A stretch of DNA of 64,000 nt, taken from the NCBI RefSeq assembly GCF_001889605.1, contig NZ_CP018171.1, positions 4,935,501-4,999,500 of the forward strand. Reading direction: 5' to 3'. The translations under genes were made by a program, and so were the position numbers. Below are positions 1 through 9,572 of the stretch, piece after piece (positions within the stretch are counted from its first letter, which is position 1; every line of letters starts with the position of its first letter). This DNA is from Aquibium oceanicum (GTDB lineage Bacteria > Pseudomonadota > Alphaproteobacteria > Rhizobiales > Rhizobiaceae). The notes below the pieces were generated by a model that was not told where the DNA came from, did no database searches, and saw only the letters and a program-made list of their open reading frames with translations.

Positions 1-690
1 CACGCGGATCGCCGGATAGGCGCTGTCCAGCCGGCCCGAGATCAACGTCCCGGTCATACCGATGAACCACTCCATCCGCTTCTTGAAGCTGTCGTAGAAG
101 CCCTGGGTCCGCTGCGAGCTATCACCCTTGTAGCCCTTGTGGATCTCGTCGACGTGGCAGGCACGCACGAAGGGCGGGAGAGCCTCCCAGTGGGTCGAGT
201 AGCAGTCGAACCCCATGAGGAAGACCTTGGTCTTGCCGGGGTTGGCGATTTCGTAGGGGAGGATCGTCCGCGCGTAGAACATCTGCTCGTTGACGGACAT
301 GTCCTCGTTGACGATGCCAGCCTCGCGCAGGGCCTTGAACGTGGTCTTCTGCGAGCCGAACAGCTTGTAGTGGCCGCGCCAGTTGCGCAGGGTCTCGGCG
401 AGCTTCTTCTGGGCCGGCGAGAGCGGCCGCAGGCCGGTGACGATCGTCACCTCGTCGGGCTGGAACCCGGTGAAGCGCAGGACCTCGTCGCGGTTTTTCT
501 TGAGCAACGACAGAGGCATTACGAACGCCGTGCCGATGCCGTGGGTCTTCCAGAGCCACCACTGCTTCACGCAGACAGACGGTGTCTTCCCCGTGCCCGG
601 ATCGGACAGGTTCAGACACCGCTTGTTGCGCATGTAGAAGGAGAGATCGGCGACCTGGTAGTCCCTAAGCGAGACGTCGCCCTGCTTCAC
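1..690 (-). CDS. Phage-type SF2 helicase, partial (3' end beyond window)
   Basis: Reading from a GTG at 690 gives 230 residues open to the window edge. A Q-like motif (LRDYQ, residues 8-12) precedes a Walker A, DPGTGKT (30-36), then VDEIH (180-184, motif II) and GMTGT (about 213-217, motif III). This order is that of SF2/SNF2-like DNA helicases encoded by many phages. The GTG overlaps the stop of the upstream gene (GTGA), and GGAG lies 7 nt upstream. The C-terminal RecA-like domain is outside the window, so the exact family cannot be fixed. Confidence 0.85.
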   Translation of the reverse strand, partial: MKQGDVSLRDYQVADLSFYMRNKRCLNLSDPGTGKTPSVCVKQWWLWKTHGIGTAFVMPLSLLKKNRDEVLRFTGFQPDEVTIVTGLRPLSPAQKKLAETLRNWRGHYKLFGSQKTTFKALREAGIVNEDMSVNEQMFYARTILPYEIANPGKTKVFLMGFDCYSTHWEALPPFVRACHVDEIHKGYKGDSSQRTQGFYDSFKKRMEWFIGMTGTLISGRLDSAYPAIRV

Positions 691-1016
691 GCCATCTCCG
701 GCGTCACCTCGACGCGGGCTTTGCAGGCTCTCGAATAAATCGTGTCGGTCCTCAAGATGCCGAGTTCGAACAGCGAAGCCGTGAGTTTTGGATCGGCGAT
801 GGCGAGCTTTTCCGGGTCGAGCACGATGGCCGTCCCTTTCGGCGCGCGTTGCGTTGCCGCTGCGACGGTCACCTTGCCTTTGCCGGGGACTTCGTACGTG
901 TCGGCGCCGGCGGAGCGTATTTCTTCCTTCTTACGCTCGAACGTCGCCTCGAGCGGGATCAGTTTCGCCTTGAGTTGGAGCAGTTCCTCGACGAGCGGGC
1001 GGATGTTGTGGTTCAT
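687..1016 (-). CDS. Hypothetical phage protein, 109 aa
   Basis: Starts at the ATG at 1016, which has GGAGAA a few bases upstream; a longer in-frame start at 1100 lacks a ribosome site. The N-terminal half is a Leu/Lys/Glu-rich helix (residues 5-40) and the rest is a compact mixed segment with a VPGKGKV turn. The gene is translationally coupled to the helicase through a GTGA overlap, so it probably serves the same phage replication operon. I do not recognise the family. Confidence 0.75.
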   Translation of the reverse strand: MNHNIRPLVEELLQLKAKLIPLEATFERKKEEIRSAGADTYEVPGKGKVTVAAATQRAPKGTAIVLDPEKLAIADPKLTASLFELGILRTDTIYSRACKARVEVTPEMA

Positions 1017-1455
1017 GGGGTTCTCCAAAATGAAAAAGACGAGACCGTGGTCAACATCTGACGCTTGGTACCCGCATGGACTGGCAGGAGGCGACTTCAT
1101 CCCGGCCTTTCGGCCGGGTTCGCGCGCGACCGGAATCTCGCCATGCGAAAGGCATTCGGCTCCCGGCTTATTCGGAGGCGAGAAGGAGACTGTCAGGTCT
1201 CAGCGAGCGTCGCGCAGACAGCTGCCGTTCTGGAGTCGACCCTTTGTCGTCGTTCCGGCTAGTTCGACCGCTGCCCGAAACCTGCCGTTCGTTCAGCTGT
1301 CCTGCGATGGCAAACTTGGGGCCGTTGAGAGAACCCGCTGCGCGGGAAGGCTCGTGCGACTGAGGTCGACGGTACAGGGCGACCATCGCGCTCTGCATTG
1401 AGCGCCGCCCGGTAGCGGCAGAGCATGACGGGTTTCTGCAACAAGGAGCCTGACA
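1017..1455. other. Non-coding stretch with a GC-rich hairpin
   Basis: No convincing gene. A 7-bp perfect stem (CCCGGCC/GGCCGGG, loop TTTC) lies at 1101-1118 without a T-run. Bases 1251-1300 carry the degenerate motif TTCGACCGCT...CTGCCGTTCG, which recurs near 4796 and, on the minus strand, near 8200. The remainder looks like decayed sequence upstream of the recombinase fragment. Confidence 0.4.
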
Positions 1456-1899
1456 ATGCACAACCAACCGAACTCGCCCGCGATCAGCCCGCTTCCTCAA
1501 CGCCTGATTGACGACATGAACCTGCGCCGCTTCGGACACGAGGCCCGACGCAAATATCTCCGGGAAATCGGACGGCTTGCTACCTTTCTCGCACGATCTC
1601 CCAATACGGCGTCCCCGGATGATCTGCGCCGCTTCCAGATATGGCAGCAAATCGAGGGCGTCCCGGTGCCGACGATGAACAGCGTTGTGTCGGCGCTGCG
1701 GTTCTTCTTCAATACCACGGTTGATCGCCCTGATTTTGGCCGCCGCCTTGTTCGGCTGGGGCACCCGCGCAAACTGCCGGTGGTGCTCTGCCGTGAGGAA
1801 GTGACACGTCGGCTCGACGCCACGACCTGCAAGCCTACGGGCAGACTAAATCCCATCGGGTTCCACAACGATGGTGCTGGTCCACGAACGGGATCCTGA
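1456..1899 (+). pseudogene. Tyrosine recombinase/integrase, N-terminal fragment
   Basis: A good ribosome site (AAGGAG, 8 nt from ATG) starts a protein whose first ~125 residues follow the N-terminal SAM-like core-binding domain of the integrases that accompany IS91-type elements: SPLPQRLIDDMNLRRFG, a Y at the start of a helix, SALRFFF, then RKLPVVLCREEVTRRLDA. After that point the family pattern stops and the frame ends within 20 residues. The catalytic domain with its R-H-R-Y residues is absent, so the fragment cannot recombine DNA. It is evidence of past transfer into the 1059-9655 segment. Confidence 0.7.
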
Positions 1900-2050
1900 A
1901 CGGATCATAGATCGGTTCGCAGACGTGTTCGAGCAGTTGTCCGTTGCAGTTCAGTCGGGGAACGACACGTGGGGAGGTCAACACTTCCCCTATGCGAACA
2001 CGCCCCAAGTCGTTGGCGAGTTCCTCAAAGACTGCCCCCGCGCTCCGTAG
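1871..2050 (+). CDS. Small ORF, 59 aa, doubtful
   Basis: An ATG-initiated frame overlapping the tail of the recombinase fragment. It encodes an acidic, protein-like sequence (RIIDRFADVFEQL, then WGGQHFPYANTPQVVGEFL). No ribosome site and no recognised family. It may be the tail of a lost gene. Bases 2051-2248 contain nothing I can identify beyond the pal leader. Confidence 0.25.
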   Translation: MVLVHERDPERIIDRFADVFEQLSVAVQSGNDTWGGQHFPYANTPQVVGEFLKDCPRAP

Positions 2051-2248
2051 GTGGAATCACCGGTCAGTCAGTGTTGGCGCTCATTGGCCTGTCGGAGTGG
2101 CGAAGCAGCCGACCGCTGCCAGCGACACCCGAGGCGGTTCCTTATCCAAAAATTCGCAGTCATTAACCTCGTTTCTTGAGTGGCGGTTAACCTAGACGTG
2201 GATACTAGAAGATCACACTAACCCCTGCAATTTGAAGGAGTGGCGGCG

Positions 2249-2776
2249 ATGCGCCGGATGGCAACGACTGCAAAGAGCCCGGCGATCTATGCTCTCTTCA
2301 TTGTGCTCGCGGTGACCGGCTGCGCGTCCAAGAAGATTCCCAACAGTGCGGCCGATCTCGGCCTGGGCGCGGCCGCCGTCACCGGCGCGAGCGTCGGCGC
2401 TGGGGCACCCGGCTCTCAACAAGAGTTCACTGTCACAGTCGGAGATCGGATCTTCTTCGACACCGATTCGTCCACCATACGCGCCGATGCTCAGGCAACC
2501 CTTGCCCGCCAGGCGCAGTGGCTGAACCAGTATCCGTCCTATTCGATCACCATCGAGGGACATGCGGACGAACGCGGCACACGCGAATACAACCTCGCGC
2601 TCGGCGCGCGCCGCGCCGCGGCAAGCCGCGACTTCCTGGTCGCACGCGGCGTTCAAGCAAACCGCTTGAAGACGATTTCGTATGGCAAGGAACGTCCGAT
2701 CGCCGTCTGTGACAACATCTCTTGCTGGTCCCAGAATCGCCGTGCGGTAACGGTCCTGAACAGCGTCGGCAGCTGA
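2249..2776 (+). CDS. pal: Pal-like OmpA-family peptidoglycan-associated lipoprotein
   Basis: GAAGGAG at 2234-2240 fits the ATG at 2249, 8 nt on, rather than the GTG at 2240. The 175-residue product has a type II signal peptide ending in a VTGC lipobox, a short Ala/Gly linker, and an OmpA-like peptidoglycan-binding domain with RIFFDTDSSTI and the Pal hallmark EGHADERGTREYNLALGARR. In the family it is acylated, held in the outer membrane, and binds meso-DAP in peptidoglycan as part of Tol-Pal. No tolB or tolQRA lies nearby, so this is probably an extra, orphan copy. It converges on the histidine kinase downstream with a 20-bp gap. Confidence 0.85.
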   Translation: MRRMATTAKSPAIYALFIVLAVTGCASKKIPNSAADLGLGAAAVTGASVGAGAPGSQQEFTVTVGDRIFFDTDSSTIRADAQATLARQAQWLNQYPSYSITIEGHADERGTREYNLALGARRAAASRDFLVARGVQANRLKTISYGKERPIAVCDNISCWSQNRRAVTVLNSVGS

Positions 2777-2795
2777 CTTATCCAAAGAGTCGAGC

Positions 2796-4136
2796 TCAAA
2801 CTGCCTGATCAGCATAGTCCTGCGCGGGGGGATGTCGTAGCGGGAATTGGACCCGCCAGCGGGTCCCCGGTCTCTCCAAGTCTGATCGAGCAGAGGTATG
2901 AGCTGAGCGGCCGGCCAGAGTGCTAACCATCGACTGGACCACCAGTGATCCAAGTCCTTCTTGAGCTATAGAATCGATTCCGGCACCATCATCGACCACT
3001 TCGACGACGACATCGTCGTTCTTCCCGCAGACGCTCACTGAAATGAATCCGCCATCAGACGGGAATGCATACTTCAGCGAGTTCACCACAAGCTCGTTTA
3101 CAATGATCCCCAGCGAGACAGCATCATCTCCTCTCATCAGGAGCGCTTCAGCTGACAGCTCCAAGCAAATGCCCTCCCGGACCAGGGTACAACGAATGTC
3201 CCTGATCAGAGCTTCGAGGTACGCCCTGATATCGACGGCCGAGGTCGCTGAATTGATCTGGAGACGACGTTGCGCCGACGCGACCGATACTATCCGCTGG
3301 TGCACATCCTCCAAGGTTTCGCGCGCACCGGGGTCGGTGGTTCGGCGAGCCTCCAGAACTAGATATGATGAAAGCATCGACAGGTTGTTGCCGAGGCGAT
3401 GACTCATGTCGGCCAGCAAGTTCTCGACCCGACGTCTCTCGAGTTCAAGCTGGCGAGTGCGTTCGCCAACCTTTCCTTCCAGGTCGCGATTTAGATCGGC
3501 CAGACGCTCGGCCATCCTGTGCTCACGTTCGAAACTGACCGTCGAAAAAAGGAAAGTGCCAGTCAACACGAACAGCAGAACTCCCAGAAGGGTACCCCGC
3601 AGGAGCGTGACTTGTCGTTCTCGTTCTCCCAGAAGGCGGTTTTCCTCCTCGCCGATGGTCGCTACCAAGTCGAGAATTTGGTTCGTTGTCTGCCGGACTT
3701 CGTTCCGCCGAACCTCTTCGACTGCAGCACTGAAACCTCTGGCATGTAGAACCTCGATCGCTGTCGTGAGCTGACTGTTTCTCTCCCCCGCCAATCGATA
3801 GAGTTCTTCTATCGCATCGTTCTCAATTCGATTGCGAGCTACTATCTCTCGAAGCTGTTCAGCAAGCTTGCCGATCTTCTGCAGCGCGTACTCGTAATCG
3901 GCAAGGTACTCGCGATCCTGCGTAAGGATGTAGGCGCGTTGCGACCTTTCGGCTTCTACCACCGCATGGATGAAGCGTTCTACATAGGTTCTCGCCTCAA
4001 GGGATGCCCGGACCCGATTTTCCGCCCAACTGCTTAGCAGTGCGAACGAGATCACGATGAATGCGCTCACGACAAGGGCTGCAATCCATGTAATCCGCAC
4101 CCACCGCCTATGGGCAACACCGGAATCGTTAGACAT
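2796..4136 (-). CDS. CHASE3-domain sensor histidine kinase (HisKA_2 type)
   Basis: The start at 4136 has AAGGA upstream; an in-frame ATG at 4262 adds 42 unlikely residues. The 446-aa protein has a TM helix (about 15-37), a helical periplasmic region typical of CHASE3 with ERSQRAYILT, a second TM (about 180-200), a coiled coil, then the phospho-acceptor box MSHRLGNNLSML. The ATPase domain shows NELVVNSLKYAFP (N box) and VVDDGAGID (G1). This matches HisKA_2 kinases, which phosphorylate stand-alone receivers or PhyR-type regulators. No response regulator is adjacent, so its partner is elsewhere. Confidence 0.85.
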   Translation of the reverse strand: MSNDSGVAHRRWVRITWIAALVVSAFIVISFALLSSWAENRVRASLEARTYVERFIHAVVEAERSQRAYILTQDREYLADYEYALQKIGKLAEQLREIVARNRIENDAIEELYRLAGERNSQLTTAIEVLHARGFSAAVEEVRRNEVRQTTNQILDLVATIGEEENRLLGERERQVTLLRGTLLGVLLFVLTGTFLFSTVSFEREHRMAERLADLNRDLEGKVGERTRQLELERRRVENLLADMSHRLGNNLSMLSSYLVLEARRTTDPGARETLEDVHQRIVSVASAQRRLQINSATSAVDIRAYLEALIRDIRCTLVREGICLELSAEALLMRGDDAVSLGIIVNELVVNSLKYAFPSDGGFISVSVCGKNDDVVVEVVDDGAGIDSIAQEGLGSLVVQSMVSTLAGRSAHTSARSDLERPGTRWRVQFPLRHPPAQDYADQAV

Positions 4137-4391
4137 TGACAAGGTCCTTGTGCCGACAGTGCAGAATGCCAGAATCCAGCGGTGAAGTGGCTGACAGTGT
4201 ACTGACTCCGAGGACGAATCAGCACCGTAGAGTGAAGCAGTGGCGGCGAGATCTTTCAACATGGATAGTACCGGCCTCTGGAAACACAGGGGCGTCGAAC
4301 CTATCCAGCGCCTTCTCCCTGCTCTGCATGGGTCGCTTCAAAGATGCAGTCGCGGCAAGACGAGAACCTGGCGCCTAGCTTGCTGACACTG

Positions 4392-4660
4392 TCAGATGAC
4401 GCCGGCGACCCAGGCGATCGCTATCGCCGAGGGAAGCAGCAGAGCTTGCGCGAGCAGGGTGCCGACTAAGCGGCTCGGCTCCATCCATATGACAGCGCGC
4501 CCGAAATCCCTCTTGCTCGTACGGCCGGCGATAACATCGTCCGCAAGCGCGTCCAGGAAGGGGTCGACCACCACGAACATCACGATTGTGGCCAGGCCGT
4601 TGATGATGGCCGAGAGCGTACGGGCGGTGACCCTGAACAGGTTCGAGCGAACCGGCAGAG
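4392..4660 (-). pseudogene. Amj-like lipid II flippase, C-terminal fragment
   Basis: The minus strand reads RVTARTLSAIINGLATI, VVDPFLDALADDVIAGR, then GRAVIWMEPSRLVGTLLAQ and a hydrophobic tail, ending at a stop at 4392. The spacing and conserved residues match the C-terminus of Amj (alternate MurJ, DUF2837) proteins as I remember the family. The upstream two thirds are missing: beyond about 4660 the frame enters unrelated sequence. No start codon or ribosome site is present. The identification is by eye. Confidence 0.5.
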
Positions 4661-4663
4661 ATC

Positions 4664-4906
4664 GCCGCGAGCACGCCTGTCAGGCTGCCTCCCACTCCGT
4701 TGGAGCCGTTCAGGCGCGTAGGGCGGGCCGGTAACCGGAGACCGGCAGGAGTCGACCCCATTTAGGTCGTCCAAGCGCGATCGCGAGGCGCTCGAAACTT
4801 GCCGTTCGCTCCGCGCCGCTTTTTGGTCTTGAGCGGGGCCATCCCGGCGGCACTGGCCGACGGCGTGACGCACCTCAATCAGGGCAGCAGAGTGCGCGCT
4901 GACTTG
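4664..4906. other. No gene seen
   Basis: Decayed sequence between the Amj remnant and the HD-GYP gene. It holds the degenerate motif GAAACTTGCCGTTCGCTCCG around 4796-4815, related to copies near 1280 and 8200. Confidence 0.3.
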
Positions 4907-6289
4907 CTACGAGGCGATTGCCGGATATCGAAAGGTCGCTTCCCCACGATCATTTGCATAAACTTCTTCTACTTGGGACCAACACGATAAAAGGGCGTCC
5001 ACACAGGCAGGATCGAAGTGGGTGCCGGCGTTTTCGGCAAAGTGTCTTTTGACCTCAGAGAGCGGCCAGGGCTTCTTGTAAGGACGCTCTGAAAGGAGTG
5101 CGTCGCAGACGTCGGCGACAGCGGTCAGCCTGCCGGAGATTGGAATGTCGTCACCCGAGATTCTGCGCGGATAACCTTTGCCATCCCATCTCTCGTGATG
5201 AGACAGCGCTATTTCAGCAGCTAACTGCACCAGCTCGGAGTCGCTTCCGGAGAGAATTTCGTAGCCCCTGAGCGCATGCGTTTCCATCTCCCGCCGTTCG
5301 TCGTCATCAAGTTTTCCAGGCTTGTGGAGGATGGCATCAGGGATGGAGATCTTGCCGACATCGTGCATCGGAGACGCCCGGCACAGGTCTTCGACGAAAG
5401 TGGGATCAAGCCCCAACTTCTCCGCGACAACCCTGCTAATTTTTGCAACCCGCACGACGTGCTGACCGGTTTGATCATCCCGCAATTCGCCTGCTCGAGA
5501 CAATCTTTGAATGATCTCTCCCTCACGGGACAAGATCTTGTCAGTGGCAGCACCGATCTCTGAGACCATAGCATTGAAGCTCGCGGCAAGTTGTGCGGTC
5601 TCTGCATCCGGCGTTTCAATTGACACCTGACTGTATTTGCCAGTGCGCGCGACGTCGTCCATGGCGCAGGTCAATTGGTGCAGCGGGCGGGTGATCGATC
5701 GCTGCAGTCGCCATGCAAGCAATAGGCTGGGCACGAGAGCTACAGCCGACCCCACCAGTGCGTATCCAAGCACCTTCCATACCTGGCTAAGTAGGTCACT
5801 TTCGGCGATCAATATGAGTTTGCCGACCTCCTCCCCACCATCAATGACTGGCGTCGTCACCGCTACAGTATCCGCGAATAGAAGAAGCCACAGGTTCTTG
5901 CTGGCGAACGTGTCGCCGATATCTACGTCGCTTTCAAGCCGAACAACGGAACCGATGCTCGCTAGCTGCGATCCGTCTCTGTCAATCACCTCCGCGTAGA
6001 GTAGATGAGGAATCCGAGCTATGCCTCTCAGAGATTGCTGGACCCCGGCAGCATCATCATCGGCCGTGGCGGCCGATACCGCGGCCCCAAACACCTGCGC
6101 GGTTGCCGCCATCGTTTCCTGCTTCTTAAGAAGAAACTGATTGGCCTCGTGCCACATGCTGATCACCGACGCCATCAAGAGCGCGACCCCGAGGGACGAT
6201 AGAACGAGCCAGGTCAGCTTCGTCTGGATTGAGATCGAAGTTTGCGAACGGCGTTGCACAGTCACGTGTCGATGCTCCGATGGCGTCAA
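4907..6289 (-). CDS. Membrane HD-GYP domain protein, probable c-di-GMP phosphodiesterase
   Basis: A 460-aa protein: TM helix (about 26-46), a periplasmic domain of CHASE8 style (residues 55-165, with AEVIDRDGSQLASIG), a second TM (about 175-195), a HAMP linker (RSITRPLHQLTCAMDDVA), a short coiled coil, then an HD-GYP domain with MHDVGKISIPD, LSHHERWDGKGYP and ADVCDALLSERPYKK. The metal-binding HD and the GYP signature are intact, so hydrolysis of cyclic di-GMP is expected. No diguanylate cyclase lies beside it. Confidence 0.88.
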   Translation of the reverse strand: MTPSEHRHVTVQRRSQTSISIQTKLTWLVLSSLGVALLMASVISMWHEANQFLLKKQETMAATAQVFGAAVSAATADDDAAGVQQSLRGIARIPHLLYAEVIDRDGSQLASIGSVVRLESDVDIGDTFASKNLWLLLFADTVAVTTPVIDGGEEVGKLILIAESDLLSQVWKVLGYALVGSAVALVPSLLLAWRLQRSITRPLHQLTCAMDDVARTGKYSQVSIETPDAETAQLAASFNAMVSEIGAATDKILSREGEIIQRLSRAGELRDDQTGQHVVRVAKISRVVAEKLGLDPTFVEDLCRASPMHDVGKISIPDAILHKPGKLDDDERREMETHALRGYEILSGSDSELVQLAAEIALSHHERWDGKGYPRRISGDDIPISGRLTAVADVCDALLSERPYKKPWPLSEVKRHFAENAGTHFDPACVDALLSCWSQVEEVYANDRGEATFRYPAIAS

Positions 6290-6455
6290 GATGTAGTGTA
6301 CACGGACGTCAAGCCCCTGCTTACGGCTGAGTTTCGATGGTTTCTGCGTTCGATCGGGATTAGATCGCAGTAGTTCCGAGGGAACATCATGCCGACAGAG
6401 CGTTAAAGGTTCCTCTTGCGGACATCACCGCTTCGCCGTTCCTCGTCAAAGGGCT

Positions 6456-7802
6456 TCATTCAGCCAGGGAGACGCTGGTGCTGTTCGGGCCAAGTCCTGC
6501 AGGGACAGGGACTCTTGAACCTTCATAGTCGGAGTTGAGGACGAGCGTCACCCCATCGGTGACGTCCAGCTGGTGGGCGACTATAGCCGTCCAATCCGAC
6601 TCGGTACCGACGTCTGTAACGCAAGGAAGAAGTGGCATCGCGGGCAAGGCATCGCACAAGCCATCGCCATCCTTGTCACCACCGATAGTCAGCTTGTCGC
6701 CGGGCAAATAGACGGTTCCCAGGAGCTTCTCGGCGTGCCGACTTTCGATCTTGAACTCGCGGACTTTGCCCGAAATGGGCTGAACATACATGAGGACGCC
6801 CGCCATGGGGCCGTCCTCAGGGGCAACAAGAGAGATCGTTGAATCGTTCTTGAGTTCAAGCTTCGCGTCTTTCCCTCTGAAGACGAAGCTGACGTTGTGC
6901 CCTAGCAGCTTAGCCATTTTGTCGAGCTTCAGAGCACCGTCCTTGATGACGTATATACCCGGCGCAAGCTTTACCTCTGAACTGTCAGTGATCTCCAGGC
7001 CGTCGCAATAGGTACCGGGTGACAGCGTTCGGATCTCTTTTTCGATCTTCAGCTTGGTGAACTTACACCCCGAGCTGGCCGCCTGATCCATCACGGGAGC
7101 ACGAAGCGCCAGAGGGTCACGAATTATGGGACAGTCGGTAACCGGTAGGGGTGAGAAGTTGATGCTCCTACCGCGAAAGCCGCCGACGGAACACGAGAAT
7201 TGAGCGACGATCCGGGAAACGTCCTTCGCGGCAAGACCGCTCGGATGTTTCGAATTGGTGTATGTCGAACATCCTTGAGCCCTTATCTCTGACTTACCAC
7301 TGATTTTGAACACCTCTTTGCCGCTCTTGGCTTGCACAATGATGCACAGCATCGCCTGGCCGTGAGCACGAGCCACTGCGCGAACGGTGATCTGGGGACT
7401 TCCGGTGAAATAGCCAAGGAAGAAGTAGCCATAGTGATCTTGAGTAAGGGATAATTCGATTCTGCGCTTTGCTTCATCGATCACTACTTCGGTCTGGAAT
7501 GTCGCGCCGGCGAAGCGATCCACAAGATTCGCTGATACGACGGATTCCGCAACCTGCTTTGCTGTGGTGGTATTCCAGCCCTTCATGCCCGCTTCCGTAG
7601 CGACGGCCATCACTGCTGCGTCCGCTGTATTCTGCAATTGGTTTTCTTGGTTCTCAAAAACATAGAGGTCGATGGCGCCGCCAACGACACCGAGAAGCAT
7701 AGGTGCAATCAAGGCAGCCGTAACTGCGAAATTGCCCAGCCGATCGGCAACGAAGGCTGAAAATGACTGAACCATGCGGGCAATTGTGGATGGCCGTTTC
7801 AT
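6456..7802 (-). CDS. TadG/TadE-like pilus assembly protein
   Basis: Residues 15-50 form the TadE/TadG N-terminus: DRLGNFAVTAALIAPMLLGV followed by GGAIDLY, then ENQLQNTADAAVMAVA. The remaining ~350 residues resemble the C-terminal half of alphaproteobacterial TadG-like proteins with one TM anchor and an extracytoplasmic domain rich in conserved Gly and Cys. Neither start (ATG at 7802 or 7877) has a strong ribosome site; 7802 is preferred because it begins just before the basic/TM region. No other tad or cpa gene is present, so it is an orphan. A second, frameshifted relative lies at 44149-46037. Confidence 0.75.
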   Translation of the reverse strand: MKRPSTIARMVQSFSAFVADRLGNFAVTAALIAPMLLGVVGGAIDLYVFENQENQLQNTADAAVMAVATEAGMKGWNTTTAKQVAESVVSANLVDRFAGATFQTEVVIDEAKRRIELSLTQDHYGYFFLGYFTGSPQITVRAVARAHGQAMLCIIVQAKSGKEVFKISGKSEIRAQGCSTYTNSKHPSGLAAKDVSRIVAQFSCSVGGFRGRSINFSPLPVTDCPIIRDPLALRAPVMDQAASSGCKFTKLKIEKEIRTLSPGTYCDGLEITDSSEVKLAPGIYVIKDGALKLDKMAKLLGHNVSFVFRGKDAKLELKNDSTISLVAPEDGPMAGVLMYVQPISGKVREFKIESRHAEKLLGTVYLPGDKLTIGGDKDGDGLCDALPAMPLLPCVTDVGTESDWTAIVAHQLDVTDGVTLVLNSDYEGSRVPVPAGLGPNSTSVSLAE

Positions 7803-8290
7803 ACGAGCGAAGGTAGCCGAGTTTACTAAATTCCTTGTTAAGCGCGGACTGAACCGTAGCAATTGATGATCGCGCATACGGAGTTGACGGCAGCAATGTC
7901 ACAAGACGTAGGAGCCAACTTCCCTCGATGTCGGCTACAGAGACTCACCAGTTCTGTCGCGACGCACGAATGAAGGCCGCGTCAGTGTTGAAATGACACG
8001 GTTACCCGAATGTCCGCTTTCCAGAGGCCCCTCTCAGAACCGGTCGGGCAGGAGTCCACCCCCGAGCGTACTTTCAGGTCCGGTACTATTCGTCGGATTT
8101 GCACCACTAGACAGCAGGCGTACGGCCGTGGATAGGACCAGTTCGTCCGAGTGGGACCCTACCGCTGCGGAGCTGTCCGCTTTAAGGCCCGACTGCACCA
8201 ACGGCAAGTCTTGGCGCGAAGCGGTCGAAATGCGGCTGCCACGCAAACCGCTGGCTTCCTACTTTGCCCCCCAGAAGCCGTCGGGCGGAT
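7803..8290. other. No gene supported
   Basis: About 490 bp left of the first IS copy. Plus-strand frames start with weak sites and show no family. The minus strand near 8200 has the third copy of the degenerate motif TTCGACCGCT...CTTGCCGTTGG. The last bases (GAT) are duplicated after the IS. Confidence 0.4.
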
Positions 8291-8343
8291 TGAACCGCCC
8301 CGGGTTTGCCGGAGGCTCCAACTCCTGAGAAGGTGGAGCCATC

Positions 8344-8670
8344 ATGAGCAAGACGACGAACAAGTTTTCCCCGGAAGTACGCCAGCGAGCCGTGCGGCTG
8401 GTGCTGGATCACGAGCATGAACACCCCTCCCGCTGGGCGGCGATCATGTCGATCTCGGGCAAGATCGGCTGCACGGGCCAGACGCTGAACGAGTGGGTGA
8501 AGAAGGCCGAGGTGGATGCCGGCAAGCGGGCCGGTGTGCCGGCGGACATGGCGGCCAAGCTGAAGGCCCTGGAACGGGAGAACCGAGAACTTCGGCAGGC
8601 CAACGAGATCCTGCGCAAGGCGTCGGCGTATTTTGCCCAGGCGGAGCTCGACCGCCCATTCAAACGATGA
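8344..8670 (+). CDS. IS3-family OrfA (copy A)
   Basis: A 108-aa protein with an N-terminal helix-turn-helix ([17 protein letters not shown] to [15 protein letters not shown]) followed by a leucine-zipper-like coiled coil ([18 protein letters not shown]). This is the usual DNA-binding and dimerising OrfA of IS3 elements. Its stop overlaps the OrfB start (ATGA at 8667-8670), so OrfB may be made by coupling as well as by -1 frameshifting. No strong slippery run was seen in the overlap. Confidence 0.93.
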   Translation: MSKTTNKFSPEVRQRAVRLVLDHEHEHPSRWAAIMSISGKIGCTGQTLNEWVKKAEVDAGKRAGVPADMAAKLKALERENRELRQANEILRKASAYFAQAELDRPFKR

Positions 8671-9572
8671 TCGCGTTCATCGACGATCACCGCGAGGCGT
8701 ATGGGGTCGAGCCGATCTGCAAGGTGCTGCCGATCGCCCCGTCGACCTACCACCACCATGTCGCCAAGCGCGCCAATCCCGAGAAGCTGTCGGCGCGGGC
8801 GAAGCGGGACCTGGAGCTCAAGCCCGAGATCGAGCGCGTCTTCACCGAGAACTTCGAGGTGTATGGTGCGCGCAAGGTCTGGCGTCAGATGCTGCGCGAA
8901 GGCTTCGGCGTTGCGCGCTGCACAGTCGAGCGGCTAATGGCCGACGTGGGCCTACACGGCGTCATCCGCGGCAAGCCGATCCGCACCACGGTCCAGGACA
9001 AGGCCGCGCCATGTCCACGCGACCATGTGAACCGGGTCTTCCATGCCCCGGCGCCGAACAGGCTCTGGCTCTCGGACTTCACCTACGTCAGCACCTGGTC
9101 GGGCTTCGTCTACGTGGCCTTCGTGATCGACGCCTATGCGCGTCGCATCGTCGGCTGGCGGGTGAGCCGGACGGCGCATGCGAGCTTCGTTCTCGATGCT
9201 CTTGAACAGGCCCTGCACGAGCGGCGGCCCATTCATCGCGGTGGCCTGGTGCATCATTCGGACAGGGGATCTCAATATGTCAGCATCCGCTACACAGAGC
9301 GTTTGGCCGAGGCGGGCATCGAGCCTTCCGTCGGAAGTATCGGCGACTCCTACGACAACGCTCTCGCCGAAACCATCAACGGCCTCTACAAGGCCGAGGT
9401 GATCCATCGGCGCGGACCCTGGCGCTCCTTCGAGGCCGTCGAGTTCGCAACGCTGAACTGGGTCGACTGGTTCAACAATCGCCGGCTGCTGGAGCCCATC
9501 GGCAACATCCCGCCGGCCGAAGCCGAGGCACGCTACTACGCCATGCTGGAAGAACCGGCCATGGCAGCGTGA
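8667..9572 (+). CDS. IS3-family OrfB transposase (copy A)
   Basis: A 301-aa rve-type integrase core with all three catalytic residues: D in [10 protein letters not shown] in [10 protein letters not shown] and E in [21 protein letters not shown]_21-like sequence ([10 protein letters not shown]) precedes the core. The frame is open back to 8493, in the -1 phase relative to OrfA, as expected for an OrfAB fusion. The element looks active. Confidence 0.93.
   Translation: MIAFIDDHREAYGVEPICKVLPIAPSTYHHHVAKRANPEKLSARAKRDLELKPEIERVFTENFEVYGARKVWRQMLREGFGVARCTVERLMADVGLHGVIRGKPIRTTVQDKAAPCPRDHVNRVFHAPAPNRLWLSDFTYVSTWSGFVYVAFVIDAYARRIVGWRVSRTAHASFVLDALEQALHERRPIHRGGLVHHSDRGSQYVSIRYTERLAEAGIEPSVGSIGDSYDNALAETINGLYKAEVIHRRGPWRSFEAVEFATLNWVDWFNNRRLLEPIGNIPPAEAEARYYAMLEEPAMAA

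Noticed and set aside
8151-8290. CGAVRF motif hinting at a glutathione-dependent formaldehyde-activating (GFA) gene
   Set aside because: The cysteines and later motifs do not follow and there is no ribosome site; probably chance.
8493-9572. 359-residue start for OrfB
   Set aside because: The segment before 8667 is the -1 frame of OrfA; it is only expressed as a frameshift fusion, so the ATG at 8667 is the separate start.
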